Assembly: GCA_001599595.1 (NCBI GenBank)
Contig: BCHH01000002.1
Location: 2,866,628-2,930,627 of the forward strand
Direction: 5' to 3'
DNA: 64,000 nt
Source: Beverwykella pulmonaria
Lineage: Eukaryota; Ascomycota; Dothideomycetes; Pleosporales; Melanommataceae
Below the pieces are notes generated by a model that saw only the letters and a list, made by a program, of their open reading frames with translations, searched no databases and had not been told where the DNA came from. This document shows positions 45,701 through 55,225 of the stretch, in pieces. The position numbers and the translations under genes were made by a program. Each line of letters opens with the position of its first letter. Position 1 is the first letter of the stretch.

Positions 45701-47104
45701 AAGGAACTGAAGGACCAGGGGGAGGTCTGCCTCTATACGGAGAAGAACCCTTCATCCAACGTGACCTACCACTTCCAGTCTATTCCGTTCAACTTGGAAT
45801 ATCGCGGCCTCTCTTTTGAGGAACTCCGGCTGGCAGATCTTAACGCGGGTAGGACTGGGCCATTACAGGCCCGTGGCCTATTCGGTGGACCGGGTGTTCA
45901 AAATACCGCCACTTCATCCGGCAATGGCTTGTTTGGGGTGCCAATCCCTCAGAGCACAGCTGCCCCCTCTAGCGGTGGCTTGTTTGGAGCTATAGGAACC
46001 CACACTCAGATCCCAGCTCCCTCCTCTGGCTCCGGGTTTTTTGGGGGCGGTGTATTTGGTGGGGCCAGCACTCAAAACACGACTCCCTCTGGTGGTTTGT
46101 TTGGGGGTAAAAGCACTCAGAGCACGGCTCCTTCTGGTAGCTTGTTTGGAGTTACAGGTGCTCAACGCGGAGCTCCTTTTTCTGGTAGTGGCTTATTTGG
46201 AGGTGCAGGCACGGCAGCCTCTGGCCGTGGACTGTTTGGGGGCTCAACTACTCAAGGTACGACTTTAGGGCTGTTTAAGGGCTTTGGCACCCAAAGCACG
46301 TCTTCCCATTCAGCTCCTAGCTTATTCGGATGTGCAGGTTCCCAAAACACGACCTCAGGGTTGTTCAGGGGTCTCGGTGCTCACAGTACAGCGGCCCCCT
46401 CTACTGGCGGCTTGTTCGGACTAGGTACTCAGAGCACGACTACCACCTCTGGTCCGAGCTTGTTCGGCGGTGCCAGTACTCAAAGCACGACTGCAGGATG
46501 TTTTGGGGAACTTGGCAGCCAGAGGCCTCTCCCCGAAGCTGCATTCCCAGGGATACATGGGACTCCAAATACCTCTTCATCGAACCCTGCGCCAACGCCA
46601 GCTCGTTCTACTCTTTTCGGCCCTGATACCACTCAAGCTATGAATGCAACTTCAACTAGCCTATTCGCTGGACTTCAAAGCCAAAATTCGCCAAATTATC
46701 CTAGCATGTCCAGCGCTCCAGGATTGCAGGGTACGCCCACACCACCTAGTCTCAATCCTTTCATCAATTCAGTGTCGCCCGCGGGTAGTGCCGCACCTCC
46801 AGCCTTGATTCCACCCCCAGCTCTAAGCCCCACTTCCGGGCTTGCTCCCCTCAGCAGCGGAACAGCGAAGTTCCAGCATAGCGGCCATCAGGACACTCAA
46901 CAGACACCTGCAACTACGACACCCGCAACTACGACACCCGCAACTACGACACCCGCAACTACGACACCCGCAACTACGACACCCGCAACTACGACAACGA
47001 CGACCTGCCATCTTTGTGGTACGTTGGGACCGACAACCTCGACACAGCCCCTGCCGACAGTTAACATAATCACGCCGACTTCCACCCAGCCAGGCAATGC
47101 CTAG
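42764..47104 (+). CDS. very large FG/GLFG-repeat protein, nucleoporin-like
   Basis: Exons 42764-43245, 43295-43639, 43696-44214 and 44419-47104 join in phase to 1,343 residues. Residues 1-160 form an alpha-helical domain of unknown type (FAQRWQLVGDITDLEVEGRD; LRKIHAIVREADNKIGP). Then come an acidic, disordered region (PEATDVRPSIEPESKSS) and a conserved-looking domain (AYILRPVWEDVDYHIEWSYT; LTREQLRLIRIRAKARQGHL). From about residue 580 to 1200 the protein is dominated by FG dipeptides, many as GGLFGN or GLFGG, interrupted by a short folded insert (NIEVEEYLKELKDQGEVCLY). It ends in Thr/Pro repeats and CHLCGTLGP. FG density is typical of nuclear-pore Nups, but there is no Nup98-type autoproteolytic domain. 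A pore role is inferred only. An ATG at 42734 is an alternative start. Confidence 0.8.
44978..45562 (+). repeat. 81-84 bp coding minisatellite encoding GLFG units
   Basis: Seven tandem units of 27-28 codons, consensus GGLFGNTNQNNNSGF then GGGFGNPTQVAS. Units 4 to 7 are nearly identical at DNA level, pointing to recent expansion. Preceding shorter FG motifs (GGLFGN) are more diverged. Confidence 0.9.
46908..46998 (+). repeat. 15-bp perfect tandem repeat (TTPAT)
   Basis: The unit ACTACGACACCCGCA is repeated about six times without change, encoding TTPAT units near the C-terminus of the FG-repeat protein. Perfect identity suggests recent slippage. Confidence 0.85.
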
Positions 47105-47784
47105 ATCCAGGACAAGGCCACCCCAGGAGTGCTCAGAACAGACGGCAGCGAGGGCGGCGTTTCCCTTCAGAATGCAGCGTGCGTGGCGCTTCCAGATGAG
47201 GACGGCTTGTGATGGTCTTGAGAGCCAGGGGGGCGAGATGATTGGAGGGATGATGGATGCGAATTTAGGTTTTAGTGCGACAAGATGGGAATAGGCAGGC
47301 TGGATTATATGTAATTTTAGAGTTAATTGTCACGGATTACTTCTTGGTTCTATTGCGTTAGGCAGTGATTTCATATGGAGTGTGTGATGTGGGATACAGT
47401 ACATGTTCATTTTAAGTATGAGATTAATAGGATCAATCTGCGTCCACGCTACCTCACAGTGTATGCCTGAATGCGTTTTGTGAACCTGCATTGCCATGTT
47501 GTAGACAAGGAGCAGGCGCATCGGTAGAGGATGGGTAGTCAAGTGGAGGAAGTTTTGGCGGTTTGATGCACGGGAATGTAGTAAAGTCAATAACTTGGCA
47601 TAAATATTTGACACACGGGCCTTTTTGGCGCTTCGTGGTAGTATATATAAGAAAGTGCGATATGCCGTGAAAAAGTTTATACATGAAAAAGCACCCAAAC
47701 GAGATTCATTATCCAGATAGCCGCTTCGCTGTGCTGCTAGGGCAGAATCGCCGTTGGGTATCGAAGAAATGGAAGATGGGGGGA
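47105..47784. other. convergent intergenic region
   Basis: Between the FG-repeat gene and the inositol oxygenase gene. Probable 3' UTRs only. Confidence 0.5.
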
Positions 47785-48835
47785 TCACCACCGGATCTTC
47801 TTGTCCTTGCCGATGAACTCGTCGATGATGTCGAGGTAGTACTCCTAAGATGTGGTCAGCGTCGTATTCTTCCCTATGTAAGATGTAATATGGGTATTAT
47901 TGTCAGGTGGGACGTACCTTGAGATCCTCCACCTTGGGCACATCATCGCTCTTGCTGTACAAATCATACGGATTGAATGCGCGCACTGCCTCGAGCATCC
48001 GCTCATCCTTCTCGTTCATCATCCACCGGTACGCGTTCTGGCTGTGCCACGGATAGAAAGAATGGTATCGAATCATCGCGAGTCCCTCATCCGGGATGGT
48101 ACTCTGATCCTTCATAATGTGGTACAGGTACTCGTCGTGGCCCCAGCTCAGCATCACGTTATCCATTCCGCACCCGGGGGTGTAGATGCCGTGCTCAGTC
48201 GAGTAGATGGAGTCGGTGGAGTCCGGGTTGCTAGAGAACGTGTCCGGGTAGATGATGCGCCTGTCGAAGGCGCAGCCCACGGGGAACGTATCGCCGACGA
48301 CGTCCCACTGGCCCTGGGCGTCGAAGAAGAAGAGTAGCTTGCCCAGGTCGTGGATCAGGCCTGTGAGCTGCATCCAGCGGGGCTTTCCGTCGCGGCGGAT
48401 GGCTTCTGCGGACTGCAACAAATGGTCGATTTGGGAGAGCGAAGTGTCTGGGTCCGACTCGTCGATGAGCGTGTTGAGCTTCTCTATGGCCTCCCAGACG
48501 GTGAGCTCGGCGCGGACCTTTGATTTGAATGTATTCCGGGCTTTCAGATTGTAAGCGACGGTTTGTTTCTCGTGTTGCTCGCTGTAGAAGTTCTTGACGC
48601 GGTCGCAGGCTTCTTCGTACTGCCTGAATTGGGTTTTGTCCTTTTCGGCGTCGAATTGGGACGCCTCGTAGATATCTTTCTCCTCCTGTGTGGCAGTGCC
48701 GTTCTTGACTTTCAAGGCGGCCTTTAGGACGTTGACATCGTCAATGGCGTCGGAGGTTGCCTCGAGGGCGAGGCCGTCGCGCTTGTTGAAGGGTTCTGCG
48801 ACATTCGGCTCTTCGACGAGGGCGCCTGGTGCCAT
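47785..48835 (-). CDS. MIOX: myo-inositol oxygenase
   Basis: Minus-strand exons 48835-47918 and 47844-47785 give 325 residues. The enzyme opens the myo-inositol ring with O2 to give D-glucuronate, using a non-haem di-iron centre. All six expected iron ligands are visible in order: His in QIDHLLQSAE, the His-Asp pair in GLIHDLGKLL, His in LSWGHDEYLY, His in MIRYHSFYPWH, and Asp in FNPYDLYSK. The short second exon supplies the conserved end EYYLDIIDEFIGKDKKIRW. It is the first gene of the proposed inositol/glucuronate block (47.8-56.4 kb). Its 5' leader carries an 11-bp CCCCT-containing repeat. Length fits fungal and plant enzymes, slightly above the animal one. Confidence 0.96.
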
Positions 48836-48848
48836 TGTAGTCGTGTTG

Positions 48849-48887
48849 GAGGGGGTTGTGAGGGGGTTGTGAGGGGGTTGTGAGGGG
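48849..48887 (-). promoter_or_regulatory. 11-bp tandem CCCCT repeat in the inositol oxygenase leader
   Basis: Three perfect GAGGGGGTTGT units plus a partial fourth (plus-strand view) lie 14 to 52 bp before the start codon. Read in the gene direction they give four CCCCTC boxes; CCCCT is the yeast STRE core and resembles other C2H2-factor sites. Their position suggests a regulatory or leader-RNA role. Confidence 0.5.
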
Positions 48888-50129
48888 AAGTGCTAAGTTG
48901 AAAAACAAACAGTTGAAGAGAGTAGGGAGGAAAGGAATCAAGAGTCGAAGATGATTATTGAGAATAGAGGGAGAGAGAAAGGGAAAGAGGTGTTGACGTC
49001 TTGAAATACTTTGTCCAGAAAAACAACAGATAGGTAAGTACCCACCTCACCCCATCCTCCTTAACCTACTACGTACCATGACTGCAAGTTCTTCGCGACC
49101 AAGATGCTGCTAGCCTACGATTGCGGACAAAACGGCCGTCTACTAACATCCAGGTCCATAGTTTCGGGCTTCTAGTCCCTGCATGTTCCACAACTCCAAC
49201 GTCGCAGCTCGTCATGAGGAAAATCTCCCCGCGCCCCGGGCGTGACAAAAAGGGCCGTGGAAAGCGACTAGAAGGCACTACTACAGGCATGTACAGGCAA
49301 TGCGGTGATGGTGTTGGGTGCTGGGGGTGTCGTTGTGACGTGATGAGGTTTTCAGGGCCCCGCGTGTTCGTGGTCGTCGGAAGGCGCGTCGAGGTGGCTT
49401 TTGGGGAGGCCGAGAGAGGCAATTTGCGCCGCAGCCTGCAAGTTTCGCCGCGACGTCGAGTTGAGTCTAGGCGGGGCAAACCACCGAGATCTGAGGGGCT
49501 GGAAGGGAACGAGGGTTTGAGCCACTCCCAAGGCTCGGTTGAAAATCTCCCGAGTGTTTTTTTTGCTTTTTTTTGGCCTTGATCTCCAGCTCGAATGAAT
49601 AGGCTCTCAAGAGTAATTATGTACCATGCCCATGTCAACGCTATACGAACATTCGTGGACGCACAGCTCCAAAGACTTCCCTATCTGCGACTTTCCGAGG
49701 ATGATTTCGAGTTGAAGCAAGCTTTTGACCGATAACACCCAGAACCCTCCATATGGTCCTCAATAGATGAAAAACGCTTTCCCTCTGTACGGATACCCAA
49801 ACTATATCGGAAACCGGACCGGGCCATGCCTGCGGTTGGCGGAAGAATTGCACACATCAATCACAGCCCTCGCACATCCGCAAAACCGCAACCGCGCCCG
49901 ACACGATAGATCCAAGGCAAATGGCGCAGAAACGTCGAGCCAAGCACGAAGCCAGGGCGAGCGGCGGCAGACTTGACTTGCTACCATCTGCACAAGCTAC
50001 TCCCCACACGTAGCATAGCTTCCCAACTACATATACCGCGCGCGCCCCGGCACTGCTGCTATGAATCCTGCTCTTTCCAAGTTCATGCTCGCGCACACCC
50101 CTCACTCCATCCTCCACCCCACCCCCACC
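48888..50129. promoter_or_regulatory. divergent promoter region, inositol oxygenase / aldo-keto reductase
   Basis: About 1.2 kb between divergent starts, with no supportable gene. It contains T-rich runs at 49558-49576 and probably holds both promoters, allowing joint control of the two genes. Confidence 0.5.
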
Positions 50130-51204
50130 ATGAATACCGCACTGCCCCTCAACACCGGCGCCTCCATCCCCGCCCTCGGGCTCGGTACTTGGCAGTCCGC
50201 GCCTGGCGAGGTCAAAGCCGCCGTCATCCACGCCATTGAGGCCGGATACCGACACATTGACTGCGCTTTCTGCTACCAGAACGAGGACGAGGTCGGCGAG
50301 GCGCTGCAGGACGTCATCAGCAGGGGTATTGTGAAAAGAGAGGAGCTTTTTATTACGAGTAAACTGTGGTGCACGTTCCATACGAGGGTGGAAGAGGGCC
50401 TGCAGAAGAGTTTGGACTTGCTCAAGACGCCGTATGTGGACCTGTACTTGATGCATTGGCCCGTGCCTATGAATCCAAACGGTGAGTGCTCTTCCCCCCA
50501 AAATAAAAATAAAAATGTAGAGTTCCCCTGGGCTCATTTCTGAACAGGAAACCACCCCCTCTTCCCCAAACATCCCGATGGCTCCCGCGATATCGACCAC
50601 ACCACAACCCACGTCCAGACCTGGAAGAACCTCGAGGCGCTCATCAAGGCCTCTCCCGAGAAAGTAAAAGCCATTGGCGTAGCAAACTACTCCGTCAAGT
50701 ACCTCGAGAAGCTGCTCGCGCAAGCCACCATTGTGCCCGCCGTCAACCAAATCGAAAACCACCCTCTCCTCCCCCAGCAAGAAGTCGTTGATTTCTGCAA
50801 GGCAAAAGGCATCCACATTACGGCGTACAGTCCTCTGGGGAGCACGGGATCCCCGCTGTTCAAGGACGAGAAGGTGAATGAGGTCGCGAAGAAGCACAAC
50901 GTGGGGCCGGGCGTGGTGCTGCTGAGCTATCACCGTACGTCACACACCGTTCCCTCTCCAGAGTATCGATTTGCGAGGGAGAGTGCTAACAAGAGAGGTA
51001 GTCGCACGCAATTCCTCCGTCCTCGCCAAATCTGTAACCCCCTCGCGCATCGACGAGAACCGCAAGCTCATCTCGCTCGACGCAGACGACATGGCCAGCC
51101 TCGAGGCCGTCTCCAAGAACGGCGTCACGCGCTTCGTGTACCCGCCGTTTGGCGTCAACTGTGGGTTCCCGGATAAGACGGAGGGGATCGATCTGAGCGG
51201 TTAA
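50130..51204 (+). CDS. aldo-keto reductase, candidate D-glucuronate reductase
   Basis: Exons 50130-50481, 50548-50934 and 50996-51204 give 315 residues. The start at 50130 (CACCATGAAT context, MNTALPLNTGASIPALGLGT) fits the family; an upstream in-frame ATG at 50061 is less likely. The AKR tetrad is present: Asp in YRHIDCAF, Tyr in CAFCYQNEDEVG, Lys in FITSKLW and His in DLYLMHWPVP. The NADPH-binding end is KSVTPSRI. The third intron's acceptor is taken at 50994-50995 because only it keeps phase (LLSYHQVVARN). AKRs of this type reduce aldoses, glyceraldehyde, galacturonate or glucuronate. Placement beside inositol oxygenase makes reduction of D-glucuronate to L-gulonate the most attractive reading, but this is inference. 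Confidence 0.9.
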
Positions 51205-51594
51205 AAGGAGCTTTGGAGGACCAGAATTGAGGAGGGGCTGATGGAGTAGCTATACCCCATTTATAAATATATATAGACGGTGCACGTTGTGTTACTACTT
51301 TGAGGAATGGAAAAGTTATGGCTTGACAATGGTCCTTGTTGTGGCTTAGCGTTGCTCTCATCCCGTATGTGGTACCCCACATCATACATGAAGCACTCTG
51401 AACCGAGCCCATGCTCTCATGCTCAACCGTTCAAGTTGAACACATCCATCACGCTCAAGACGGCGAATTCATAGATGACCGACACCTCTATACGAGCCTC
51501 TCGGAGAACTTGCCAGCATGCGAAATGAAATGTAAATCGAAGTCTATGACACCGCCAACACCCATCTATCCCTCTCCTCCAGCCAATCTCGTCT
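51205..51594. other. convergent intergenic region
   Basis: Between the AKR and SDR 3' ends. No further feature is seen. Confidence 0.5.
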
Positions 51595-52455
51595 CTACCG
51601 CCCCATCCACCCGCCATCGACGGTCAACACCTCCCCACTGACATAGGCACTCGCCCTCCCCGCCAAAAACACGGCAGCGCCCTTGAAATCCTCAGGAGCC
51701 CCCCACCGCCCCGCCGGAATCCTCGCCAAAATTCCCTCGGCCCTCTTCTCGTCCTGCATCAGTGCCGTGTTCATCTCCGTAGCGATGTAGCCGGGCGCAA
51801 TGGCATTCACGGTAATGCCCTGACTCGCCCACTCGTTGCTCAGCGCCTTGGTAAGCTGTGCGACGCCGCCCTTGGACGCGGCGTACGCGGGGACGGTGAT
51901 CCCGCCCTGGAAGGAAAGTAAGGAGGCAACGTTTATTATGGAGCCGCGCCGGGAGCCCGGGAGCGAAGGTGGGCGAGAGAGCATGTGTGCGCCGACGTCC
52001 CGGCAGAGAGTGAAGACGCTGGTGAGGTTTACTTGGAGCACGGCGGACCAGTCGGAGTCCGGGAATTGGTGCGCAGGGTGGCGGCGTTGGATGCCGCCGC
52101 AGTTGAGCAGGATGTGGATTTGGTGGCCGTCGGCGAGGATGGAGGGGACGAGGGCGGAGACGGAGGCATTGGAGGAGAGGTCTGCGACGTAGATGGTTGC
52201 TTTGCGGCCGAGAGACTCGATTTGGGATTTGGTTGTTGTGTTGGAGGTGTCGCGCTGGAGAGGTGTTAGTGTTTGGAATCGAGGTATTTTTTTTCTTTTC
52301 TTTTTTAGACGAGGTGGTTGTTGTACCTGGACGAGCAGTATGTCTGCGCCCGCTTCTGCGAAGGCGAGCGCCATGGCTTGTCCAATGCCCCGTGTGCCGC
52401 CTGTCACGAGGGCGGTCTGGCCCTCGAGGGAGAAGAGCTGTTGGACTGAAGTCAT
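51595..52455 (-). CDS. KduD-type SDR, candidate keto-gluconate reductase
   Basis: Minus-strand exons 52455-52327 and 52254-51595 give 262 residues. The 72-nt intron between them (GTACAA donor, CACTAAC branch, CTCCAG acceptor) is a multiple of three and has no stop, so an uncorrected frame would carry a false Lys-rich insert. Motifs: [14 protein letters not shown] cofactor loop, [10 protein letters not shown] (NNAG position with Cys), [12 protein letters not shown], the catalytic YAASKGG, and [12 protein letters not shown] with the end VDGGWMGR. These last motifs are characteristic of the 2-deoxy-D-gluconate/gluconate 5-dehydrogenase (KduD) subgroup. In the fungal D-glucuronate route a 5-keto-D-gluconate reductase of SDR type is needed; this gene is a candidate. 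It shares a divergent promoter with the zinc dehydrogenase. Confidence 0.9.
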   Translation of the reverse strand: MTSVQQLFSLEGQTALVTGGTRGIGQAMALAFAEAGADILLVQVQQPPRLKKKRKKIPRFQTLTPLQRDTSNTTTKSQIESLGRKATIYVADLSSNASVSALVPSILADGHQIHILLNCGGIQRRHPAHQFPDSDWSAVLQVNLTSVFTLCRDVGAHMLSRPPSLPGSRRGSIINVASLLSFQGGITVPAYAASKGGVAQLTKALSNEWASQGITVNAIAPGYIATEMNTALMQDEKRAEGILARIPAGRWGAPEDFKGAAVFLAGRASAYVSGEVLTVDGGWMGR

Positions 52456-53031
52456 TTTGGAGCGTGTTCGTGTCGTAGTTCTGTGTCTTGTGCTTGTGTT
52501 GAAGCTGTCGTTGGAGGCAAGTCGTGACAGACAATGAGCAGAATGTTGACAAGATGTTTGCTACCGACGCGGAAGAACTCATAAGCGCACTCTCAGTCTA
52601 TCGAATCAAGTTGCACCCTCGGAGCTCTGCGTCTTTGTCGCTGGCCAAAATACATCGTCGGCGTTTGGACGTGGGGTTGGCGTCCGGATGGGGTGCCTCG
52701 GAAGACGCTCGGAACCAGGGGTCGGCCTCTAACATCCCGCCTTTTCAAATGCCGACCGAGGAATTTCTCCCCTCACGATGGGCGACGGGGAAGGCTCGCC
52801 GAATGGCCGAGGACGAGGAGAATTGGGGCCTTGGGTAAGTACCGATGAATAGGCTGGACGATGGGTCTCGATCTTGTTTTCTATTCTTCTTTTTTCTTCT
52901 TCTTCTTGACTGAAGACAATTTGTGTAATTGAAACAAGACAGTTTTGGTATATCATTGAATCTTGACGGATTGCCATTCTTACCCCGCATCCATTTTGGA
53001 ACGAGTACATTGTAGAAGCACGTCAGACGCC
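52456..53031. promoter_or_regulatory. divergent promoter, SDR / zinc dehydrogenase
   Basis: 576 bp between the two starts. A pyrimidine run TTCTTTTTTCTTCTTCTTC sits at about 52886-52906 upstream of the plus-strand gene. The head-to-head layout favours co-expression. Confidence 0.55.
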
Positions 53032-54387
53032 ATGGCATCCGAACAGAAACCAGACGTCGCCTCCACCCCGAAGCAAATCCGCGCCTCCGTCCTCCACGGC
53101 GTAAAGGACCTCCGGATTGTAGGCCGCCCCTCTTCCACCTCCTCCGCTACCTCTAACACGGTCAAAGGAAAACCGCTCTCTCTTCCCCCCTGGCCCGACC
53201 GATCTCCAAGTTGCTGTTCGCTCGACCGGTCTCTGCGGCTCGGATCTCCACTACTACGGCCACTACCGCAATGGCGACATCATTGTCAAAGAGCCCATGT
53301 CCCTGGGCCACGAGTCTGCAGGCGTGGTCGTGGCCGTTGGCTCCGAAGTCAAGAATTTCTCCGTGGGAGACAAAGTTGCGCTGGAAGTGGGACTCCCGTG
53401 CGAGCAGTGCGACCGGTGTAAAGAGGGCCGGTATAATATCTGCAAGGGCATGAACTTTAGGAGCAGTGCGAAGGCGTTTCCGCACGCACAGGGGACGCTG
53501 CAGGACAGGATTAACCACCCGGCGGCTTGGTGTCATAAGTGAGTTTGCATCCGCGCGCGTCTCGAGATGTTGTCAGTTGGGATAGGAGAGTAACCCTGAG
53601 CAGACTCCCTCAGGATGTATCCCTCGATCTCGGCGCCATCCTCGAGCCCCTCGGCGTCGCCATCCACGCCTCCCGAAGAGCCAACCTCGCAGCCGGCTCC
53701 TCGGTCCTCGTCTTCGGGGCCGGCGCTGTCGGTCTACTGGTTGCCGCCATGGCGAAGATCTCCGGCGCTTCCAACGTGGTGATTGCAGATATCGACGAGG
53801 GAAGAGTCAACTTCGCCGTCGAAAATAAGTTCGCACACAAGGGCTTCACAGTGCCCATGAGGCGCGGCAGCACAATAGAGGAGAATCTCGAGATTGCGAA
53901 AGAGACGGCTGCGGCGGTGGGCAAGGTGGTTAAGGAGAGTGGCGAGCCGGTGGGGGAGCTGGATGCCGTGTTTGAGTGCACGGGTGTTCCGTCGTGCGTA
54001 CAAGCTGCGATCTATGTAAGTCGCCTATTCATTCTCGTATTGGACAGTTTCCCTAATGATGGCCAGGGCACACGACCCGGCGGCAAAGTCCTCCTCATCG
54101 GCATGGGAACGCCCGTCCAGACCCTCCCCATATCCGCCGCCGCACTCCGCGAAGTCGACATTGTGGGCGTCTTCCGGTACGCGAACACCTACCCCACGGG
54201 GGTGGAGGTCGTGTCCAAGAAGGGGCCGGACTATCCCGACTTCGCCAAGATCGTTACGCACAGATTCAAGGGCCTGGAGTCTGCAGTCAAGGCATTCGAG
54301 ATGGCGGGGAAGACAAAGGACGAGGAGGGGAAGTTGGTCATCAAGGTGGTGATTGAGACCGAGGATGGGGAGAAGTCGAATCTGTGA
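53032..54387 (+). CDS. zinc-dependent sorbitol/L-idonate-type dehydrogenase
   Basis: Exons 53032-53118, 53168-53538, 53604-54015 and 54067-54387 give 396 residues. The 49-nt first intron restores DLRIENRSLFPPGPTDLQVA. The catalytic zinc site is seen in GLCGSDLHYYG and SLGHESAGVV. The structural zinc lobe is CEQCDRCKEGRYNIC. The cofactor loop is VFGAGAVGLLVA followed by ADIDEGR, whose acidic residue suggests NAD preference. The family covers sorbitol, xylitol, L-arabinitol and L-idonate 5-dehydrogenases. In the published Aspergillus D-glucuronate route an L-idonate 5-dehydrogenase of this family turns L-idonate into 5-keto-D-gluconate, which the adjacent SDR could then reduce. Specificity cannot be proven from sequence. 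Confidence 0.92.
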
Positions 54388-55225
54388 GCTTGTCATTTTT
54401 GCATGTTGGGTCTGGAAAAGCGTTTTGTGCTAGATGATTTCCATGTGGGAGATAGACTCTTCCAGCGATTGTGAGCCATTCTGAACATGGTTCAAACAGT
54501 TCACCCCAATGCATTCCAGATGACGTATGGCGGGGTACCGCACGTGCATTCACCACCTACCCCTGGCACGCCTCTTCACAAATTCGCCTAACATTGCCCG
54601 CCCAAGCCCTCCACATTCCTCCCCCAGCCTCATCTCGATGCACGTGCTCGCTAATTCTCACATCGCCACGTCTCTCTAGTTTGATATTTTGGGCGTGGCC
54701 TGCTCCATGGGCCCATTTGCCTTGACGAGCCGGGGAAACTTTCCCCGTCGGTCAAGCCGCCAGGGCCCACTTTGAGATATCTAGATCCGCAGTTCTGCCC
54801 CACACCGCCTCCAACATCAACACCACGATGCTTGGAACGGCATTCCCTAGGCGCGGCAGCCGTTGCAAACACCCAAAGAGAGAATATCCGATGAGAGCCC
54901 GAGGGTATGTTCTGGAGAATGTCGGCGCTCGCGGTGGGAATCTGGGGTGTATGGGGTAGAACTTCCACATTGTGCCTGCCACTTCGCGCGTCGTTCATAA
55001 AGATGCACAAGGAGATGAGCGTTGCTGGTTGCTTGGTTGAGGTTAGCGGCTGGAGCTATGGCCTACAGCCGTTTTTTTTTTGTCTGAGCTCCTTCTTTAT
55101 CAACTCCAGGGCCCCAATTGCAAAAACCTCCTCCGAACTCTAGCACTTCATCTAATCCCCTCTTCCCACACTCAACCACACTCTCCCACTCTTGCCCCTG
55201 GCAGCTGCCCCATCCTCGCCACACA
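54388..55225. promoter_or_regulatory. intergenic region with nested palindrome
   Basis: 838 bp between two plus-strand genes. It includes the palindrome at 54721-54756 listed separately and a T9 run near 55072. No gene is supportable. Confidence 0.5.
54721..54756. promoter_or_regulatory. 36-bp nested palindrome, candidate operator
   Basis: Perfect inner arms CGGGGAAA and TTTCCCCG flank a single C (54731-54747). Outer arms CTTGAC (54721-54726) and GTCAAG (54751-54756) are also exact complements. It lies about 470 bp before the MocA-type gene. Dimeric fungal regulators bind such sites; a hairpin in a long 3' UTR is the alternative. Confidence 0.5.

Noticed and set aside
49857..50933. 358-codon minus-strand frame over the aldo-keto reductase
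   Set aside because: Antisense to a clear AKR with intact tetrad; GC-rich third positions leave long open antisense frames throughout this region.
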